From contig NZ_CP060137.1 in NCBI RefSeq assembly GCF_014235785.1, forward strand, positions 1,984,001 to 2,048,000: a DNA stretch of 64,000 nt, written 5' to 3'. How positions within the stretch are numbered: the first letter of the stretch is position 1; every line of letters starts with the position of its first letter. The notes beneath the pieces are model-generated. The model worked only from the letters and a program-made list of their open reading frames with translations. It was not told where the DNA came from and ran no database searches. Below, one piece after another: positions 42,216 through 51,972 of this stretch. This stretch comes from Bacillus sp. PAMC26568 (lineage in GTDB: Bacteria > Bacillota > Bacilli > Bacillales > Bacillaceae). The position numbers were made by a program, and so were the translations under genes.

Positions 42216-43844
42216 ATGGAGCATTTGAGTCAAAAAGAAAAAATCACGATCATGATTGCCATTATAGCTGCAATGTTTTTTGCGGCTGTCAATCAAACGA
42301 TTGTTGGAAATGCCTTGCCGAAAATCATTTCTGATCTTGGCGGATTAGATTATTATAGCTGGGTGTTTACAATATATATGCTTACGAGTGCGATTACAAC
42401 AATTCTTGTCGGAAAGCTGTCAGATATTTATGGAAGAAAACCGTTTATAATTATCGGAATCATTATTTTTTCCATTGGTGCCTTCTTAGCAGGAACATCA
42501 ATGGATATTGTTCAGCTGATTATATATCGAGGTATTCAAGGCTTTGGTGCAGGTATGATCATGTCAACTGCTTTCACGGCTGTAGGAGATCTTTTCGCAC
42601 CTCGAGAACGCGGTAAATGGCAGGGAGCTATGAGTGCCGTATTCGGTATATCAAGTGTGTTTGGTCCAACACTTGGAGGATATATCGTGGATAACCTTGA
42701 GTGGAAATGGGTATTCTGGGTGTTCTTGCCGCTTGGAATAGTTGCGCTTATCCTTATTTGGAAACTATTCCCTTCAGCAGAGAAAAAAGCTGGCGAAAAA
42801 GTGGATTATTTTGGATCAGTCTTTTTATCTGCAACAATCGTCTTCGCTTTGCTGGGCTTTTCTTGGGCTGGGACAAAATACGACTGGGGATCGGTTCAAA
42901 TTTTATCTCTGTTTGGAGCCACGGCCCTTTCACTGTTGATCTTTGTTTTGATTGAGAGAAAAGCAGTCAGTCCGATCTTGCCGTTAAACTTATTTAAAAA
43001 CAGTATTTTTACGATCTCAAATATTATCGGATTTGTCATCGGAGTATCGATGTTCGGCGGAGTGATGTACGTTCCTTATTTCATACAAGGTGTACTTGGC
43101 TATTCAGCAACACACTCTAGCTTCCTGACAATGTCGATGACGCTTGGTCTCGTGTTTGCGAGTGCACTTGGCGGTCAGATTATTTCTAAAACGGGAAAAT
43201 ACAAAATGCAGGCTATTATCGGTCTATGTATATCTGCTGTAGGACTGTATTTGCTGTCGACTATGAACGTTGATACATCACAATATGCATTAGTATTCTA
43301 CTTAACATTAGTTGGATTTGGAATCGGTATTGGAATGACGGTCTTCACCTTAACGGTTCAAAATGCGGTTGATCAAAAACTGCTTGGTGTCGCTACAGCC
43401 TCGTCACAGCTTTTCCGATCTGTAGGCGGAACAGTAGGGGTTGCCATTATGGGAACGTTACTCAATTCTCGTATGGAGGAAAAAATGTCAACTTTGAGTC
43501 AGAATGGTGACACCAATCAAATGGCAGCCTCACCAGAACTTGCAGGCACAATGGAGTCGCTGCAAAATCCGCAGCTTCTATTGGATCATGAAAAACTAGA
43601 TGGTTTGAAGAATACATTGCCTAAAGAAGCTATACCTTTCTTTGAAAACGTGATACATCAGCTCCAGGATTCACTGAGCTATGCATTATCAGGTGTTTTC
43701 ATTTTTGTTACCATTACAATGGCTCTTGCCATTCTTCTGACATTCTTTATTAAAGAAATTCCGCTAAGAAGCGCAAAAGATCAACCGGCCGCGAAAAAAG
43801 AAAAACCGATTGGAACAGGAAAATTGCAAAGCAATGAAAATTAA
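42216..43844 (+). CDS. DHA2-type MFS multidrug efflux protein
   Basis: A 542-residue protein with 14 transmembrane segments of the EmrB/QacA family. The DHA2 motif A GKLSDIYGRKP follows TM2 and motif C is in VFGISSVFGPTLGGYIV. A long extracellular loop (about 420-470) lies before the last helix. GAGGTGG precedes ATG 42216; an ATG at 42195 lies inside the MarR gene. Proton-driven export of drugs or dyes is expected; actual substrates are unknown. Confidence 0.92.
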   Translation: MEHLSQKEKITIMIAIIAAMFFAAVNQTIVGNALPKIISDLGGLDYYSWVFTIYMLTSAITTILVGKLSDIYGRKPFIIIGIIIFSIGAFLAGTSMDIVQLIIYRGIQGFGAGMIMSTAFTAVGDLFAPRERGKWQGAMSAVFGISSVFGPTLGGYIVDNLEWKWVFWVFLPLGIVALILIWKLFPSAEKKAGEKVDYFGSVFLSATIVFALLGFSWAGTKYDWGSVQILSLFGATALSLLIFVLIERKAVSPILPLNLFKNSIFTISNIIGFVIGVSMFGGVMYVPYFIQGVLGYSATHSSFLTMSMTLGLVFASALGGQIISKTGKYKMQAIIGLCISAVGLYLLSTMNVDTSQYALVFYLTLVGFGIGIGMTVFTLTVQNAVDQKLLGVATASSQLFRSVGGTVGVAIMGTLLNSRMEEKMSTLSQNGDTNQMAASPELAGTMESLQNPQLLLDHEKLDGLKNTLPKEAIPFFENVIHQLQDSLSYALSGVFIFVTITMALAILLTFFIKEIPLRSAKDQPAAKKEKPIGTGKLQSNEN

Positions 43845-43849
43845 TCATT

Positions 43850-43880
43850 AAACCAAGGTGCACAGATGCCTTGGTTTTTT
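43850..43880 (+). terminator. Terminator after the MFS gene
   Basis: AAACCAAGG and CCTTGGTTT pair around a ten-base loop, followed by a T run. Confidence 0.88.
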
Positions 43881-44052
43881 ATTTGCCGATTTTATAGCTG
43901 AAATAATGATCCTTCTGTAATTATGCTGCAGAGACAGAGAAAGCACCGGCCATTATAATCAATCGTGAGAAATTTTAGAATTTTTTTCCATAATGTTAGT
44001 TATGGATATATAATAGAGAGGAGCATCATTTTTCTGTGAAAGGATGAGTATC

Positions 44053-44562
44053 ATGTCAAAAACAATCCAGCTGTACGATTTTCATAAGTGGTCAAATGCA
44101 AGAGTGTTTAATCGGTTAAAAGAATTGCCTCATGACATGTACACGAATGAAATTGAGAGTGTGTTTCCATCCATTTCCCATGTCATGGTCCACATTTATC
44201 TGACGGATGCATTGTGGCTGAAAGTGATCAAACAGGACCCTTTTGAAAGCATCATGACCTATCTTGCGCAAGTTCAGCAAGAATCACTGAATAGAAGTAT
44301 TGAAGAACTGGAAAGCATGTACTCGAACCTTGCAAATGAATATGAATCTTTTTTGAATGTTGATTTGGACACAGAAAAAGTATTCACGATCGAGCATCCG
44401 GTGTTTGGTAAATTAGAAACGAATGTGTTTGAATTAATTCAGCATGTGGCCAACCATGGAACCTACCATCGCGGAAATATCACGGCTATGCTAAGACAGC
44501 AGGGAGTACCAGGTGTTTCATTGGATTATGTTTTTTATCTTTATGAAAAGAAAAAAGGGTGA
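44053..44562 (+). CDS. DinB/YfiT-type four-helix protein
   Basis: A 169-residue helical protein of the DinB superfamily. The three metal-binding histidines are visible: SHVMVHIYLTDALW, then a C-terminal HVANHGTYHRGNITAMLRQQG. Members are metal-dependent thiol-transferase-like or stress proteins. AAAGG lies about ten bases before ATG 44053; ATG 44044 is in the ribosome-site region. It is followed after five bases by a tiny membrane-protein gene. Confidence 0.85.
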   Translation: MSKTIQLYDFHKWSNARVFNRLKELPHDMYTNEIESVFPSISHVMVHIYLTDALWLKVIKQDPFESIMTYLAQVQQESLNRSIEELESMYSNLANEYESFLNVDLDTEKVFTIEHPVFGKLETNVFELIQHVANHGTYHRGNITAMLRQQGVPGVSLDYVFYLYEKKKG

Positions 44563-44567
44563 ATTAA

Positions 44568-44744
44568 TTGAACAAGTACGGACATTGGATTCTGGTTATT
44601 TTAGTAGGCATCAGCTTTATTCCTGGCATTGCCTTTTTCGAATTCAGCTTATTATACGTGATGGCTATGATTTTTGGGATTATTGGCTTTAGTGCTGTGC
44701 TTTATATGGCGATCGTTACGCAAAAAAAGCAATCAAAAGAATAA
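44568..44744 (+). CDS. Two-helix membrane peptide, 58 residues
   Basis: TTG 44568 follows AGGGTGA by seven bases and starts five bases after the DinB stop codon, indicating one transcript. The product has two hydrophobic helices (WILVILVGISFIPGIAFF and VMAMIFGIIGFSAVLYMAI) and a short basic tail (QKKQSKE). No family was recognised. Confidence 0.55.
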   Translation: MNKYGHWILVILVGISFIPGIAFFEFSLLYVMAMIFGIIGFSAVLYMAIVTQKKQSKE

Positions 44745-44862
44745 ATCCATCTTGTGGACATACATTTAGAAATGAACATTCTATGACGTCTTCTCAGCTG
44801 CTATAGTTTTTCCGCCAGCCTTAACCTATAATGAAAGAAAAAAGTGAACTGGAGGTTTATAT

Positions 44863-45159
44863 ATGCTTCAAACACCGATTGGCCGCTTTCGGCTCATGGG
44901 ATTCATTGAAGGAGCGTCGCTGCTCATTCTGCTTTTTATCGCCATGCCTCTAAAATACTTAGCTGATATTCCGATGGCAGTTACCATCGTAGGATCTCTT
45001 CACGGCTTTTTCTTTATCACATACCTGCTGATTATTGCTTATACAACGTTTAAAATCAGATGGTCGTTCGCATGGGTATTCAGTGCTGTTGCAGTAGCTT
45101 TTATCCCGTTTGGCAATATGATTCTTGATACGAAATTAAAAAAAGCGAAGATCGCATAA
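44863..45159 (+). CDS. DUF3817 (YdzA-like) membrane protein
   Basis: A 98-residue protein with three transmembrane segments matching DUF3817: RFRLMGFIEGASLLILLFIAMPLKY, GSLHGFFFITYLLI and SFAWVFSAVAVAFIPFGNMILD. The conserved EG-S and HG residues are present. The function is unknown. CTGGAGG precedes the ATG. Monocistronic with its own terminator. Confidence 0.9.
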   Translation: MLQTPIGRFRLMGFIEGASLLILLFIAMPLKYLADIPMAVTIVGSLHGFFFITYLLIIAYTTFKIRWSFAWVFSAVAVAFIPFGNMILDTKLKKAKIA

Positions 45160-45190
45160 AAATAACCTTTGTCGAAAGGTTATTTTTTTT
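45160..45190 (+). terminator. Terminator after the DUF3817 gene
   Basis: AATAACCTTT and AAAGGTTATT pair around GTCG, followed by T residues. Confidence 0.9.
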
Positions 45191-45290
45191 GCTTGAACTT
45201 TTCTATCTTTTGCACCATGTCTATCATTTTCTAAAAGAGTAAACTAGAATTGTCTTATTTGCTGAAAATTCTAATAAAGGAAGTGTTTAT

Positions 45291-46820
45291 TTGAAAGGAA
45301 AAATGATAGCGTTTACTTTAACTGCGGCATTGCTGGCAAATGTGAATCCAGTACAGTACCCATCTGTAAAAACGGAAGCAGCTCATTTTCAAGAATTGAT
45401 TCCTGGTGCAACAAGCGCTGTTGAAACATATTTTGACGGTGTGAATGGAAATTATTTAACGACAAAAAATCCAGCTCAATTAGCAAAAGCAACCGTATTT
45501 GGGAATGCCGGACTCGCTCCTGTCAATTGGGGCAATGCAGCTGATCGGACAGGCTGGCATCAAATGAATCAGCCTGCCGCTATTAGCGGGACTCAAGTAA
45601 ACGGTGCTTTTGAAGATGCTCAATTTGTAATTCGTGTTCCGGATGAATGGAATGGGAAGCTGGTAGTCGCAGGAATTCCAGCAACGAGAAATGAAACGTC
45701 GACAGATCTTCTCTTCAGTGATTTTATCCTTGAAAAAGGCTATGCCTTTGCAGCTATCGACAAAGGCACACAGGGAGAAAGTGATCCAGCTGATCCCTTC
45801 GCAAAAGCAAAGAATGCATTGGTGAACGAAGATGACAGTGTTGCTGAGTGGAATGTGCGTTTCAGACAGATTACACAGGCTGCACAATCCTATTTAGAAG
45901 ACAACTTTCATGAACAGCTGATCAAATCAAACGATCAAACGAATCCAGCTCATCATTTGGTGAGAAAAAACCACAGAGTTCCTACATATGCGATGGGTAT
46001 CTCAAATGGCGGCTATGTCGTACGTTATGCCCTCGAACAGGACGGGCGTCAGAAGAAAGAAAACCGTCTATTTGACGGCGGAGTTGATTGGGAAGGGGTT
46101 CTTTGGACTGAAAAGCAGCCAAACTTAATCAGTTCACTGACAACTGTCGTCAATCATGCTGAAGATGCCATCTATGGAACTGGAAAAGAGAAGCAGAAAG
46201 CAATGAAAGAAATGTACAAAGCCGGGCTTCCAAAAGGTTCAGAAAAACTTTGGACATATCATGATCAAGTATACTGGTTTATTACTGCAAATATTTACCG
46301 TGACCATTTTGATCCTGGAGCCCCAGACAGCATCCATTGGAGAAACTATTTGAATTTCACTGCAGGCGGTATTAGAGACAGAAGCTATGACTCCATATTC
46401 GAAAACTACAACTATCCATCCCGTCCGAAAAGCGTGAAGGAAAACATAAAAGAAATTGCCAATACTGGAGACATAGAAGTTCCGCTAATCAGTTTTACCG
46501 GAACATTGGATGCTCTGATTTTCCCGGACATCCATGCAAAAGGCTATGAAAAACTTGTGAAAAAAGCAGGAAAAGAAAAGCTGCACCGCATGTATTCAAT
46601 TGAAAATGGGAACCATGTAGACAGCTTAGTCTGGAATGCCCAGACAGATGCGGATAAAAAGCTGCAGCCGCTTCTCCCTTATGCACATCAATCATTTGAT
46701 TTGCTGGTCGATTGGGTGGAAAACGGAAAGAAGGCACCTAAAAGCAAGACAATTCCGGTTCCTGATGATACAACGAAGGTCATTGATCTTAAAACAGGGG
46801 AAGAGGTTGAGCCGAGGTAG
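45291..46820 (+). CDS. Secreted alpha/beta hydrolase
   Basis: A 509-residue protein with a signal peptide (basic MKGK, then [16 protein letters not shown]) and a probable cleavage near residue 30. The nucleophile elbow GISNGGY places Ser near 238, and the His is likely in the late [11 protein letters not shown]. The size and spacing resemble tannase-type or polymer-degrading esterases, but I cannot name the substrate. TTG 45291 follows AAAGGAAG. Given the intracellular 3-hydroxybutyrate operon, a polyester or oligomer substrate is an idea only. Confidence 0.75.
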   Translation: MKGKMIAFTLTAALLANVNPVQYPSVKTEAAHFQELIPGATSAVETYFDGVNGNYLTTKNPAQLAKATVFGNAGLAPVNWGNAADRTGWHQMNQPAAISGTQVNGAFEDAQFVIRVPDEWNGKLVVAGIPATRNETSTDLLFSDFILEKGYAFAAIDKGTQGESDPADPFAKAKNALVNEDDSVAEWNVRFRQITQAAQSYLEDNFHEQLIKSNDQTNPAHHLVRKNHRVPTYAMGISNGGYVVRYALEQDGRQKKENRLFDGGVDWEGVLWTEKQPNLISSLTTVVNHAEDAIYGTGKEKQKAMKEMYKAGLPKGSEKLWTYHDQVYWFITANIYRDHFDPGAPDSIHWRNYLNFTAGGIRDRSYDSIFENYNYPSRPKSVKENIKEIANTGDIEVPLISFTGTLDALIFPDIHAKGYEKLVKKAGKEKLHRMYSIENGNHVDSLVWNAQTDADKKLQPLLPYAHQSFDLLVDWVENGKKAPKSKTIPVPDDTTKVIDLKTGEEVEPR

Positions 46821-46951
46821 GGGAATACTTTTAAATTACAGCTGCTGAATTATTCATTATTCTCAGCACTCTCAGAGACATCTGTACTTCGTATATAAAA
46901 AGCATTAACAAAAAACGGATTTAATAGATGGAACTTTGTACAGAATCTAAA

Positions 46952-46989
46952 GGGTGGCATTACTTTCACATGTAATGCCGCCTTTTTTT
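46952..46989 (+). terminator. Terminator downstream of the hydrolase
   Basis: GGTGGCATTAC and GTAATGCCGCC pair around TTTCACAT, followed by seven T residues. From here to 47192 nothing is recognised. Confidence 0.85.
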
Positions 46990-47192
46990 ATAATATCCAG
47001 GCTCGTGCCATTGGGATTTAAGATTCATTTTAACGTGTGATGCCTTGTATGCATGAGAATTGTTTAAACGTAACAAGCCAATATAAGAATGATCCCTCAG
47101 CCATAACCTTTTATTCTTTTGCAATATGCTTGCACTATTTACCATAATTGATAAAGTACCTGAAATAGTGTAGCTGTTTGTAGTGGAACAAC

Positions 47193-47221
47193 TTAAAATA
47201 ATTATTTTAATTAAGTATAAT
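47193..47221 (+). promoter_or_regulatory. 18-bp perfect palindrome and -10 box of the DeoR operon
   Basis: TTAAAATAATTATTTTAA (47193-47210) is fully self-complementary and lies just before TATAAT at 47216-47221. It overlaps the spacer and -35 position, as expected for a repressor site. An identical copy occurs at 49770-49787, downstream of the operon. Confidence 0.65.
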
Positions 47222-47294
47222 AAGTTTTTTGTAGCTTTTTGAATATCAATCAATATATAATTGTGTCAGAAGATTTATAAAGGAGCTCCAGAAT

Positions 47295-48083
47295 ATGTAT
47301 CAAGAACAAAGACTGACATCGATAAAAACGTATTTGTCTTCTCATAAAAACATTTTATTAGAAGAAATATGTGAAATATTTAGTGTTTCAAAGGATACAG
47401 CCAGAAGAGATCTTGTAAAACTTGAAGAACGAGGGGAAATCATAAGGATTAAAGGAGGTGCCACACTACCATCAGCCAATCGAAATTTAATCGATTATAA
47501 AGAAAGAATAGCAACCGAAGGGAAAGAACGAATTGCAAAAAGTGCCTCTTTGTTGATACATGAGAATCATGATGTGCTGATGGATACATCTTCAACCGTT
47601 GCTCTAATAGCTAAGTTCATAGGAAACAAATATGTTAATGTAATTACAAACTCCATCGATATAGTTGATCATTTAGGAGAGTATCCAAATATTCAAAACT
47701 TTTTACTCCCTGGTAAATTCAATTCGAAAAACAGAAATGTAACGGGACCTAGAACAATCAAAACACTGGATGATTTTAAAGTTGACCAATTATTTCTGGG
47801 AGCATGCGGATTCAGTGTTGAAGGAGTTACCTCTCCCGATGAGGATGAAGCTTTTTTAAAGAAAAAAATGATAAGTTGTGCACGACAAGTCGTTCTGCTG
47901 GCTGATCATTCGAAGTTCGAAAAGGAATTTTTACATCGGGTTTGTGATATGAAAGACATTGATGTGATTATCACAGATAAGTATCCCGATAAAGAATTGA
48001 AAGATATAATAACAGAGAACAATATTCTTTTAGTTGTTGCAGAAGATGAAGAAAGCGGGTGGGCAAACGATGAGAAAAATTAA
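47295..48083 (+). CDS. DeoR-family sugar-phosphate-responsive repressor
   Basis: A 262-residue DeoR regulator. Residues 1-57 hold the helix-turn-helix (ILLEEICEIFSVSKDTARRDLVKLEERGEIIRIKGGA), and the rest the ribose-isomerase-like sensor (DVLMDTSSTVALIAKF, LFLGACGFSVEGVTSPDEDEA). Such proteins sense sugar phosphates. AAAGGAGC precedes the ATG. It overlaps the following dehydrogenase gene by 14 bp and is the likely ligand of the palindromes at 47193 and 49770. Confidence 0.9.
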   Translation: MYQEQRLTSIKTYLSSHKNILLEEICEIFSVSKDTARRDLVKLEERGEIIRIKGGATLPSANRNLIDYKERIATEGKERIAKSASLLIHENHDVLMDTSSTVALIAKFIGNKYVNVITNSIDIVDHLGEYPNIQNFLLPGKFNSKNRNVTGPRTIKTLDDFKVDQLFLGACGFSVEGVTSPDEDEAFLKKKMISCARQVVLLADHSKFEKEFLHRVCDMKDIDVIITDKYPDKELKDIITENNILLVVAEDEESGWANDEKN

Positions 48084-49113
48084 AGTGGGTATAGTTGGAT
48101 ACGGACTATCAGGAGCTACATTTCACGCACCTTTGCTAAGTGTGTTAGAGGAATTTGAAATCGCAAAAGTCGTTAGTTCCAATAAGGAAAAAGTGCAGCA
48201 GGATTTGAAAGATGCGGTGGTAGTAAGCAGCTTAGAAGAGGTTCTTGAAGATACAGCAATTGATTTAGTAGTGATTACAACACCGAGCGGTTTGCATTAC
48301 GAGATGGCGAAACAAAGTTTAATGGCTGGAAAACATGTGATCTTGGAAAAGCCCATGGTGATAGAAACATGGGAAGCAGAGGAGCTTATTAGCATTGCCG
48401 AGGAAAAGAAGCTGTTATTGAGTGTTTATCATAACAGAAGATGGGATAATGATTATTTGACTGTCAGTAAGCTTATAAATGATGGGGTGCTTGGAGAAAT
48501 CAATACATATCAAGTCCATTTTGATCGCTTCAGACCAGCTGTAAGAGATAGATGGAGAGAAAAGCAAGGGCCTGGATCCGGTATGCTTTATGATTTAGGT
48601 TCACATCTAATTGACCAAGCTTTACATTTATTTGGCAGGCCACAATTCGTAATGGCAGATGTTTTTGCTCAAAGAGAGAATGCAGAAACGGATGATTATT
48701 TCCATATTATTTTAGGCTATGAAAAGCTGCGGGTCATTTTGCATTCCGGTTCAATTGTACCGATTAACGGACCGCGGTTTCAGGTGCACGGAAGTAAAGG
48801 AAGCTTTATCAAATACGGGCTCGATGGACAAGAGGCTGCACTCAAAGAGGGCAAAAAGCCTTTAGATAACTCTTGGGGAGCAGATGATCCGCAATTTTAC
48901 GGTCAGCTTGTTACGATTGAAGGAGAAATAGAGGAACATAAAACTATTGAAACTTTACATGGATCTTATGTATCCTACTATAAAAAAATGGCTAAAAGCA
49001 TAATTGAGGGGGAAACTGCTCCAGTCACAGCAAATGAGGGGCTATCCGTTATTAAAATCATTGATGCTGCCTTTAAAAGCAGTAAAGAAAAGAAAGCTGT
49101 ATATTTCGATTAA
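48070..49113 (+). CDS. Gfo/Idh/MocA-family oxidoreductase (IolW/YdgJ-like)
   Basis: A 347-residue NAD(P)-dependent sugar or polyol dehydrogenase. The nucleotide fold is in KVGIVGYGLSGATFHAPLL, followed by GKHVILEKPM with the catalytic Lys, HNRRWDNDYLTV, and DLGSHLIDQALHLFG with the conserved Asp/His. It resembles scyllo-inositol dehydrogenase IolW and its relatives. Start ATG 48070 is inside the end of the DeoR gene, showing coupling. The substrate is probably a sugar or inositol. Confidence 0.87.
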   Translation: MRKIKVGIVGYGLSGATFHAPLLSVLEEFEIAKVVSSNKEKVQQDLKDAVVVSSLEEVLEDTAIDLVVITTPSGLHYEMAKQSLMAGKHVILEKPMVIETWEAEELISIAEEKKLLLSVYHNRRWDNDYLTVSKLINDGVLGEINTYQVHFDRFRPAVRDRWREKQGPGSGMLYDLGSHLIDQALHLFGRPQFVMADVFAQRENAETDDYFHIILGYEKLRVILHSGSIVPINGPRFQVHGSKGSFIKYGLDGQEAALKEGKKPLDNSWGADDPQFYGQLVTIEGEIEEHKTIETLHGSYVSYYKKMAKSIIEGETAPVTANEGLSVIKIIDAAFKSSKEKKAVYFD

Positions 49114-49150
49114 AGCTTATATTTTTTAATAATCTTAAAGAGGGATCAAT

Positions 49151-49639
49151 ATGGAAAATGGAACTATTCAAGCAATGCTTGAGGAAGTTAAAAAGCAAGA
49201 AGAAAAACTTATTTTTAAAAGTTTTTCTAATGAAGATGCATTGCACATGGGATTGTTTATCATTGAATCTGCCAAAAAAATAAATAAATCTGTTGCAGTA
49301 AATATTGTTAAAAATGGACAAACAGTATTTCATCATGGAATGGATGGGACATCTCCTGATCAAGATGAATGGATTAAGAAAAAATCGAATGTAGTCCTCC
49401 GTCATCATCACAGTTCTTATTATATGATGCTTTATAATAAGTTGAAAAACAGATCGTATTTTGAATTCTATTCAGCCAGTCCGTTTGAATATGCAGTACA
49501 TGGAGGAGCGTTTCCTATAATAATTGAAGGATCAGGAGTAATTGGAGTCATCACTGTTTCCGGCTTGACCCAGGAAGAAGATCATGACCTTGCAGTAAAG
49601 GCTCTAACAGTAATTCTTAATAAGACTGCCAAACTATAA
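49151..49639 (+). CDS. UPF0303 heme-degrading-domain (HbpS-like) protein
   Basis: A 162-residue protein of the HbpS/GlcG-like fold in its UPF0303 (YBR137W) branch: LIFKSFSNEDALHMGLFIIESAK, AVNIVKNGQTVFHHGMDGTSPDQDEWIKKK, and GGAFPIIIEGSGVIGVITVSGL. Members are linked to heme binding, cobalamin or sugar-acid loci; the role here is unclear. GAGGGAT precedes ATG 49151. It is the third gene of the DeoR operon and is followed by a terminator. Confidence 0.87.
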   Translation: MENGTIQAMLEEVKKQEEKLIFKSFSNEDALHMGLFIIESAKKINKSVAVNIVKNGQTVFHHGMDGTSPDQDEWIKKKSNVVLRHHHSSYYMMLYNKLKNRSYFEFYSASPFEYAVHGGAFPIIIEGSGVIGVITVSGLTQEEDHDLAVKALTVILNKTAKL

Positions 49640-49716
49640 TAAGAAAAATAGAAGAACTATTTTTATCAAGATTATCTTAGTTATAAGTGATTATTTACCA
49701 ACAGATAACCTATTTG

Positions 49717-49748
49717 TCCACATGCATAATAGCGTGTGGATTTTTTTT
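49717..49748 (+). terminator. Terminator of the DeoR operon
   Basis: TCCACA and TGTGGA pair around a GCATAATAGC loop that adds weak pairing, followed by eight T residues. Confidence 0.82.
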
Positions 49749-49769
49749 ATTTCTTAATAATTTTGTAAA

Positions 49770-49787
49770 TTAAAATAATTATTTTAA
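49770..49787. promoter_or_regulatory. Second copy of the DeoR-operon palindrome
   Basis: TTAAAATAATTATTTTAA is identical to 47193-47210. It lies 27 bp upstream of an orphan ribosome site (GGAGG at 49800) and TTG 49814. Confidence 0.6.
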
Positions 49788-49813
49788 CTGATAAACACTG
49801 GAGGTTACTTATC

Positions 49814-49939
49814 TTGATTAAAGTGAGCAGGACCGAAAAGCAAAATCAAAATGAGAATAGAAAAGTTATTTCGTTAAAATCCGCATTAAAACATCTGCAC
49901 TTGGCAAACCATATCCCTCATTACCTGGATCTTGCATAA
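49814..49939 (+). pseudogene. Truncated ORF behind the second palindrome
   Basis: GGAGG lies nine bases before TTG 49814, which opens MIKVSRTEKQNQNENRKVIS. After about 17 codons the frame enters the antisense of the TetR gene and ends at 49939 (41 codons). The operator, ribosome site and start look like those of a real gene whose body was replaced by the neighbouring TetR/hydrolase segment. The product is not recognised. Confidence 0.4.
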
Positions 49940-50456
49940 TTAGACTGCTGATGATGTGAAAATACCAGTAAAGCAGCTCACGGGGATCTCCTTCAGAGAA
50001 TTCACCAGCTTCTTGCCCTTTTACGAAGATTGGAATTAACATGTTGATCAATCCGTTGGAGGAATTTTGCTCAAGCTCCATTGCTACCTTCTCCGGAACC
50101 TTCTCTGACTTCCGTGCATGTTCAATTAGCATGAAGGCGTGTTTGTGTTTTTCGTCAAGCATATTTTCAGTCAAGGTTCTGATTTGTTCAAAGGGCGTTC
50201 CAGGCAGAAGGTGAATAAATTCGATTTCCTTCCTCGCTTCATCCATTAATTCTTGAACGAGAGCGGTAAACAATTCTTCTTTGGATTTGAAGTAGCGGTA
50301 GAATAGACCTTGACTGACGCCAGCTTCCTCGGCGATCATGCTCATTTTAGTTCCTTCTATTCCCCGGCGTGCAAATACGCTGATCGCTGCTTGCTTAATT
50401 TGTTCTCTGCGTTCCTCGCGGATTTGATCCAGCTGCTGTTTGTTTAATGGGGACAA
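49866..50456 (-). CDS. TetR-family regulator
   Basis: A 196-residue TetR/AcrR repressor with the N-terminal helix-turn-helix FARRGIEGTKMSMIAEEAGVSQGLFYRYFKSKEELF and a helical ligand domain. TTG 50456 follows GGAG. It lies 65 bp downstream of the hydrolase gene on the same strand, so both form one operon. The palindrome at 51610 ahead of the hydrolase is its probable operator. Confidence 0.9.
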   Translation of the reverse strand: MSPLNKQQLDQIREERREQIKQAAISVFARRGIEGTKMSMIAEEAGVSQGLFYRYFKSKEELFTALVQELMDEARKEIEFIHLLPGTPFEQIRTLTENMLDEKHKHAFMLIEHARKSEKVPEKVAMELEQNSSNGLINMLIPIFVKGQEAGEFSEGDPRELLYWYFHIISSLIMQDPGNEGYGLPSADVLMRILTK

Positions 50457-50521
50457 TAGACTTCAATCTCCGTTCTTTGAGTAATTGTGTCCTAATCTTA
50501 CCATAACCGATGAAAATGTTA

Positions 50522-51559
50522 CTACTGCCGGCTGCTGATCGCCAGCGGACGTACCCGCTTTAGCAGCTCCTCTAGAAACTGATCAGGCCTTGCAAAACAC
50601 GCAAGGTGGCCGGCACTCTCGATTAAAACAAATTCCTTGCAGGGAGCTTCAATTTGATCGAAGTATGCTTTAGCTGTTACGGCTGGAGTTATGATGTCGG
50701 TATCTCCCTGAAAGATGAAGAATGGAAGCTCATACTTTATGTCAAGTTTGTTAAAGTCAAAGTTTAATAGTTCCTCGAACAAGTGACCAAGAGAGAAATC
50801 CATGCCTTTAAAGATAGAGATGATGTCAGGTATATTGTGGTTTGGGGACGATAGCATTGATGGCAAGAATAGGTCCAATATCATATTTGGAACATGCTTA
50901 ATGGACTTGACAATATATTGATTCATTTTGTCAAATTCGATGCGGCTCCAATTTGATGGGTCTGGTCCCATTTTCTTAACTGCCCTAAGAGCCTTTGCAT
51001 TACCTGCAGCTTCAAGTGCATCAATTGTTAATTTGTACGAAAGGTAATGAGGATCTGGGGCATTCTGATCGGTGCCGACATAAGCATGAAAAAGGCCGGG
51101 GTGTGTCTGTGCCATCAAAGCTCCGATCAGGCTGCCCACCGAACTGCCGACCAGAATCAATTTTTGATGTTCAAGTTCTGCGCACAGGTATTGTGAAAGC
51201 TCAATTCCGTCTTGGACCAGACGCTCGAAAGTGATCGTACCGCAGCCGTCCTCACCATTCTTGCGAAAAGTCTTCCCTGCGCCACGCTGATCCCACTGAA
51301 CGAGGGTAAAGTGCTTTTCCCATGAACGCAGCAGCGGGCTGAATATGGAATAGGGGGATGCAGGTCCGCCATGGATAAAGAACAGAACAGGGTTGCTGCG
51401 ATCCTCACCGCGTATAGTGACCCACTGGTCGATGCCGCCAATTTTGACGAATCCGTTTTGATCGATGCTGCTGGGTGTATGGAGCTTGAGTATCCGTGCG
51501 TTTTTATGCTGATTGTACTTCCGCAGGATCAAATCGGGTATGATATTATTTTTACTCAT
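50522..51559 (-). CDS. Alpha/beta hydrolase, prolyl-aminopeptidase-like
   Basis: A 345-residue alpha/beta hydrolase. HGGPASPYS is the oxyanion-hole HGGPG block, DQRGAGKTFRKN follows, the nucleophile elbow is LVGSSVGSLIG, and the Asp and His appear in FQGDTDIITP and SAGHLACF. The pattern is that of proline iminopeptidases and related S33 hydrolases. The start is ATG 51559 after AAGGAG. Expression is probably controlled by the downstream TetR protein. The substrate is unknown. Confidence 0.86.
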   Translation of the reverse strand: MSKNNIIPDLILRKYNQHKNARILKLHTPSSIDQNGFVKIGGIDQWVTIRGEDRSNPVLFFIHGGPASPYSIFSPLLRSWEKHFTLVQWDQRGAGKTFRKNGEDGCGTITFERLVQDGIELSQYLCAELEHQKLILVGSSVGSLIGALMAQTHPGLFHAYVGTDQNAPDPHYLSYKLTIDALEAAGNAKALRAVKKMGPDPSNWSRIEFDKMNQYIVKSIKHVPNMILDLFLPSMLSSPNHNIPDIISIFKGMDFSLGHLFEELLNFDFNKLDIKYELPFFIFQGDTDIITPAVTAKAYFDQIEAPCKEFVLIESAGHLACFARPDQFLEELLKRVRPLAISSRQ

Positions 51560-51609
51560 GTTATACATCTCCTTGTATTTAAGTTATTATCATTAAACAA
51601 TTAATAATG

Positions 51610-51630
51610 ATGAATGAACAATTCATTCAT
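51610..51630. promoter_or_regulatory. TetR-type operator palindrome
   Basis: Arms ATGAATGA and TCATTCAT are perfect complements around ACAAT, 51 bp upstream of the hydrolase start. This size is typical for TetR-family sites. The rest of 51631-51960 is AT-rich with no recognised feature. Confidence 0.75.
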
Positions 51631-51972
51631 TTTTAGTTTATGTAGATTCATTATAAATGTCAACGGAAGAAATATATTATTTTCGAATAGACTTTCTTTA
51701 GATTACTTGACTAGAGCTTATTCAATCTTGATTTGGGAATAACAAGAAAATCTTTAGGGAAATCTAGTTTATTCATTCGCATTCAATATTTTTCTATTAA
51801 ACGATTATTTATTTAATGTAGAATGAAAGAGACGTTTTATGGAATCTATGCTTTTTACAGTGTTTATGATACATACAAGAAATTGATCTGTTTGAATTCC
51901 GTCATAGTGGTTGGATACCACCTTAAACTTTTTCTGTAAAATGGGACTAATAATTAATCATGAGGTGAAAGA

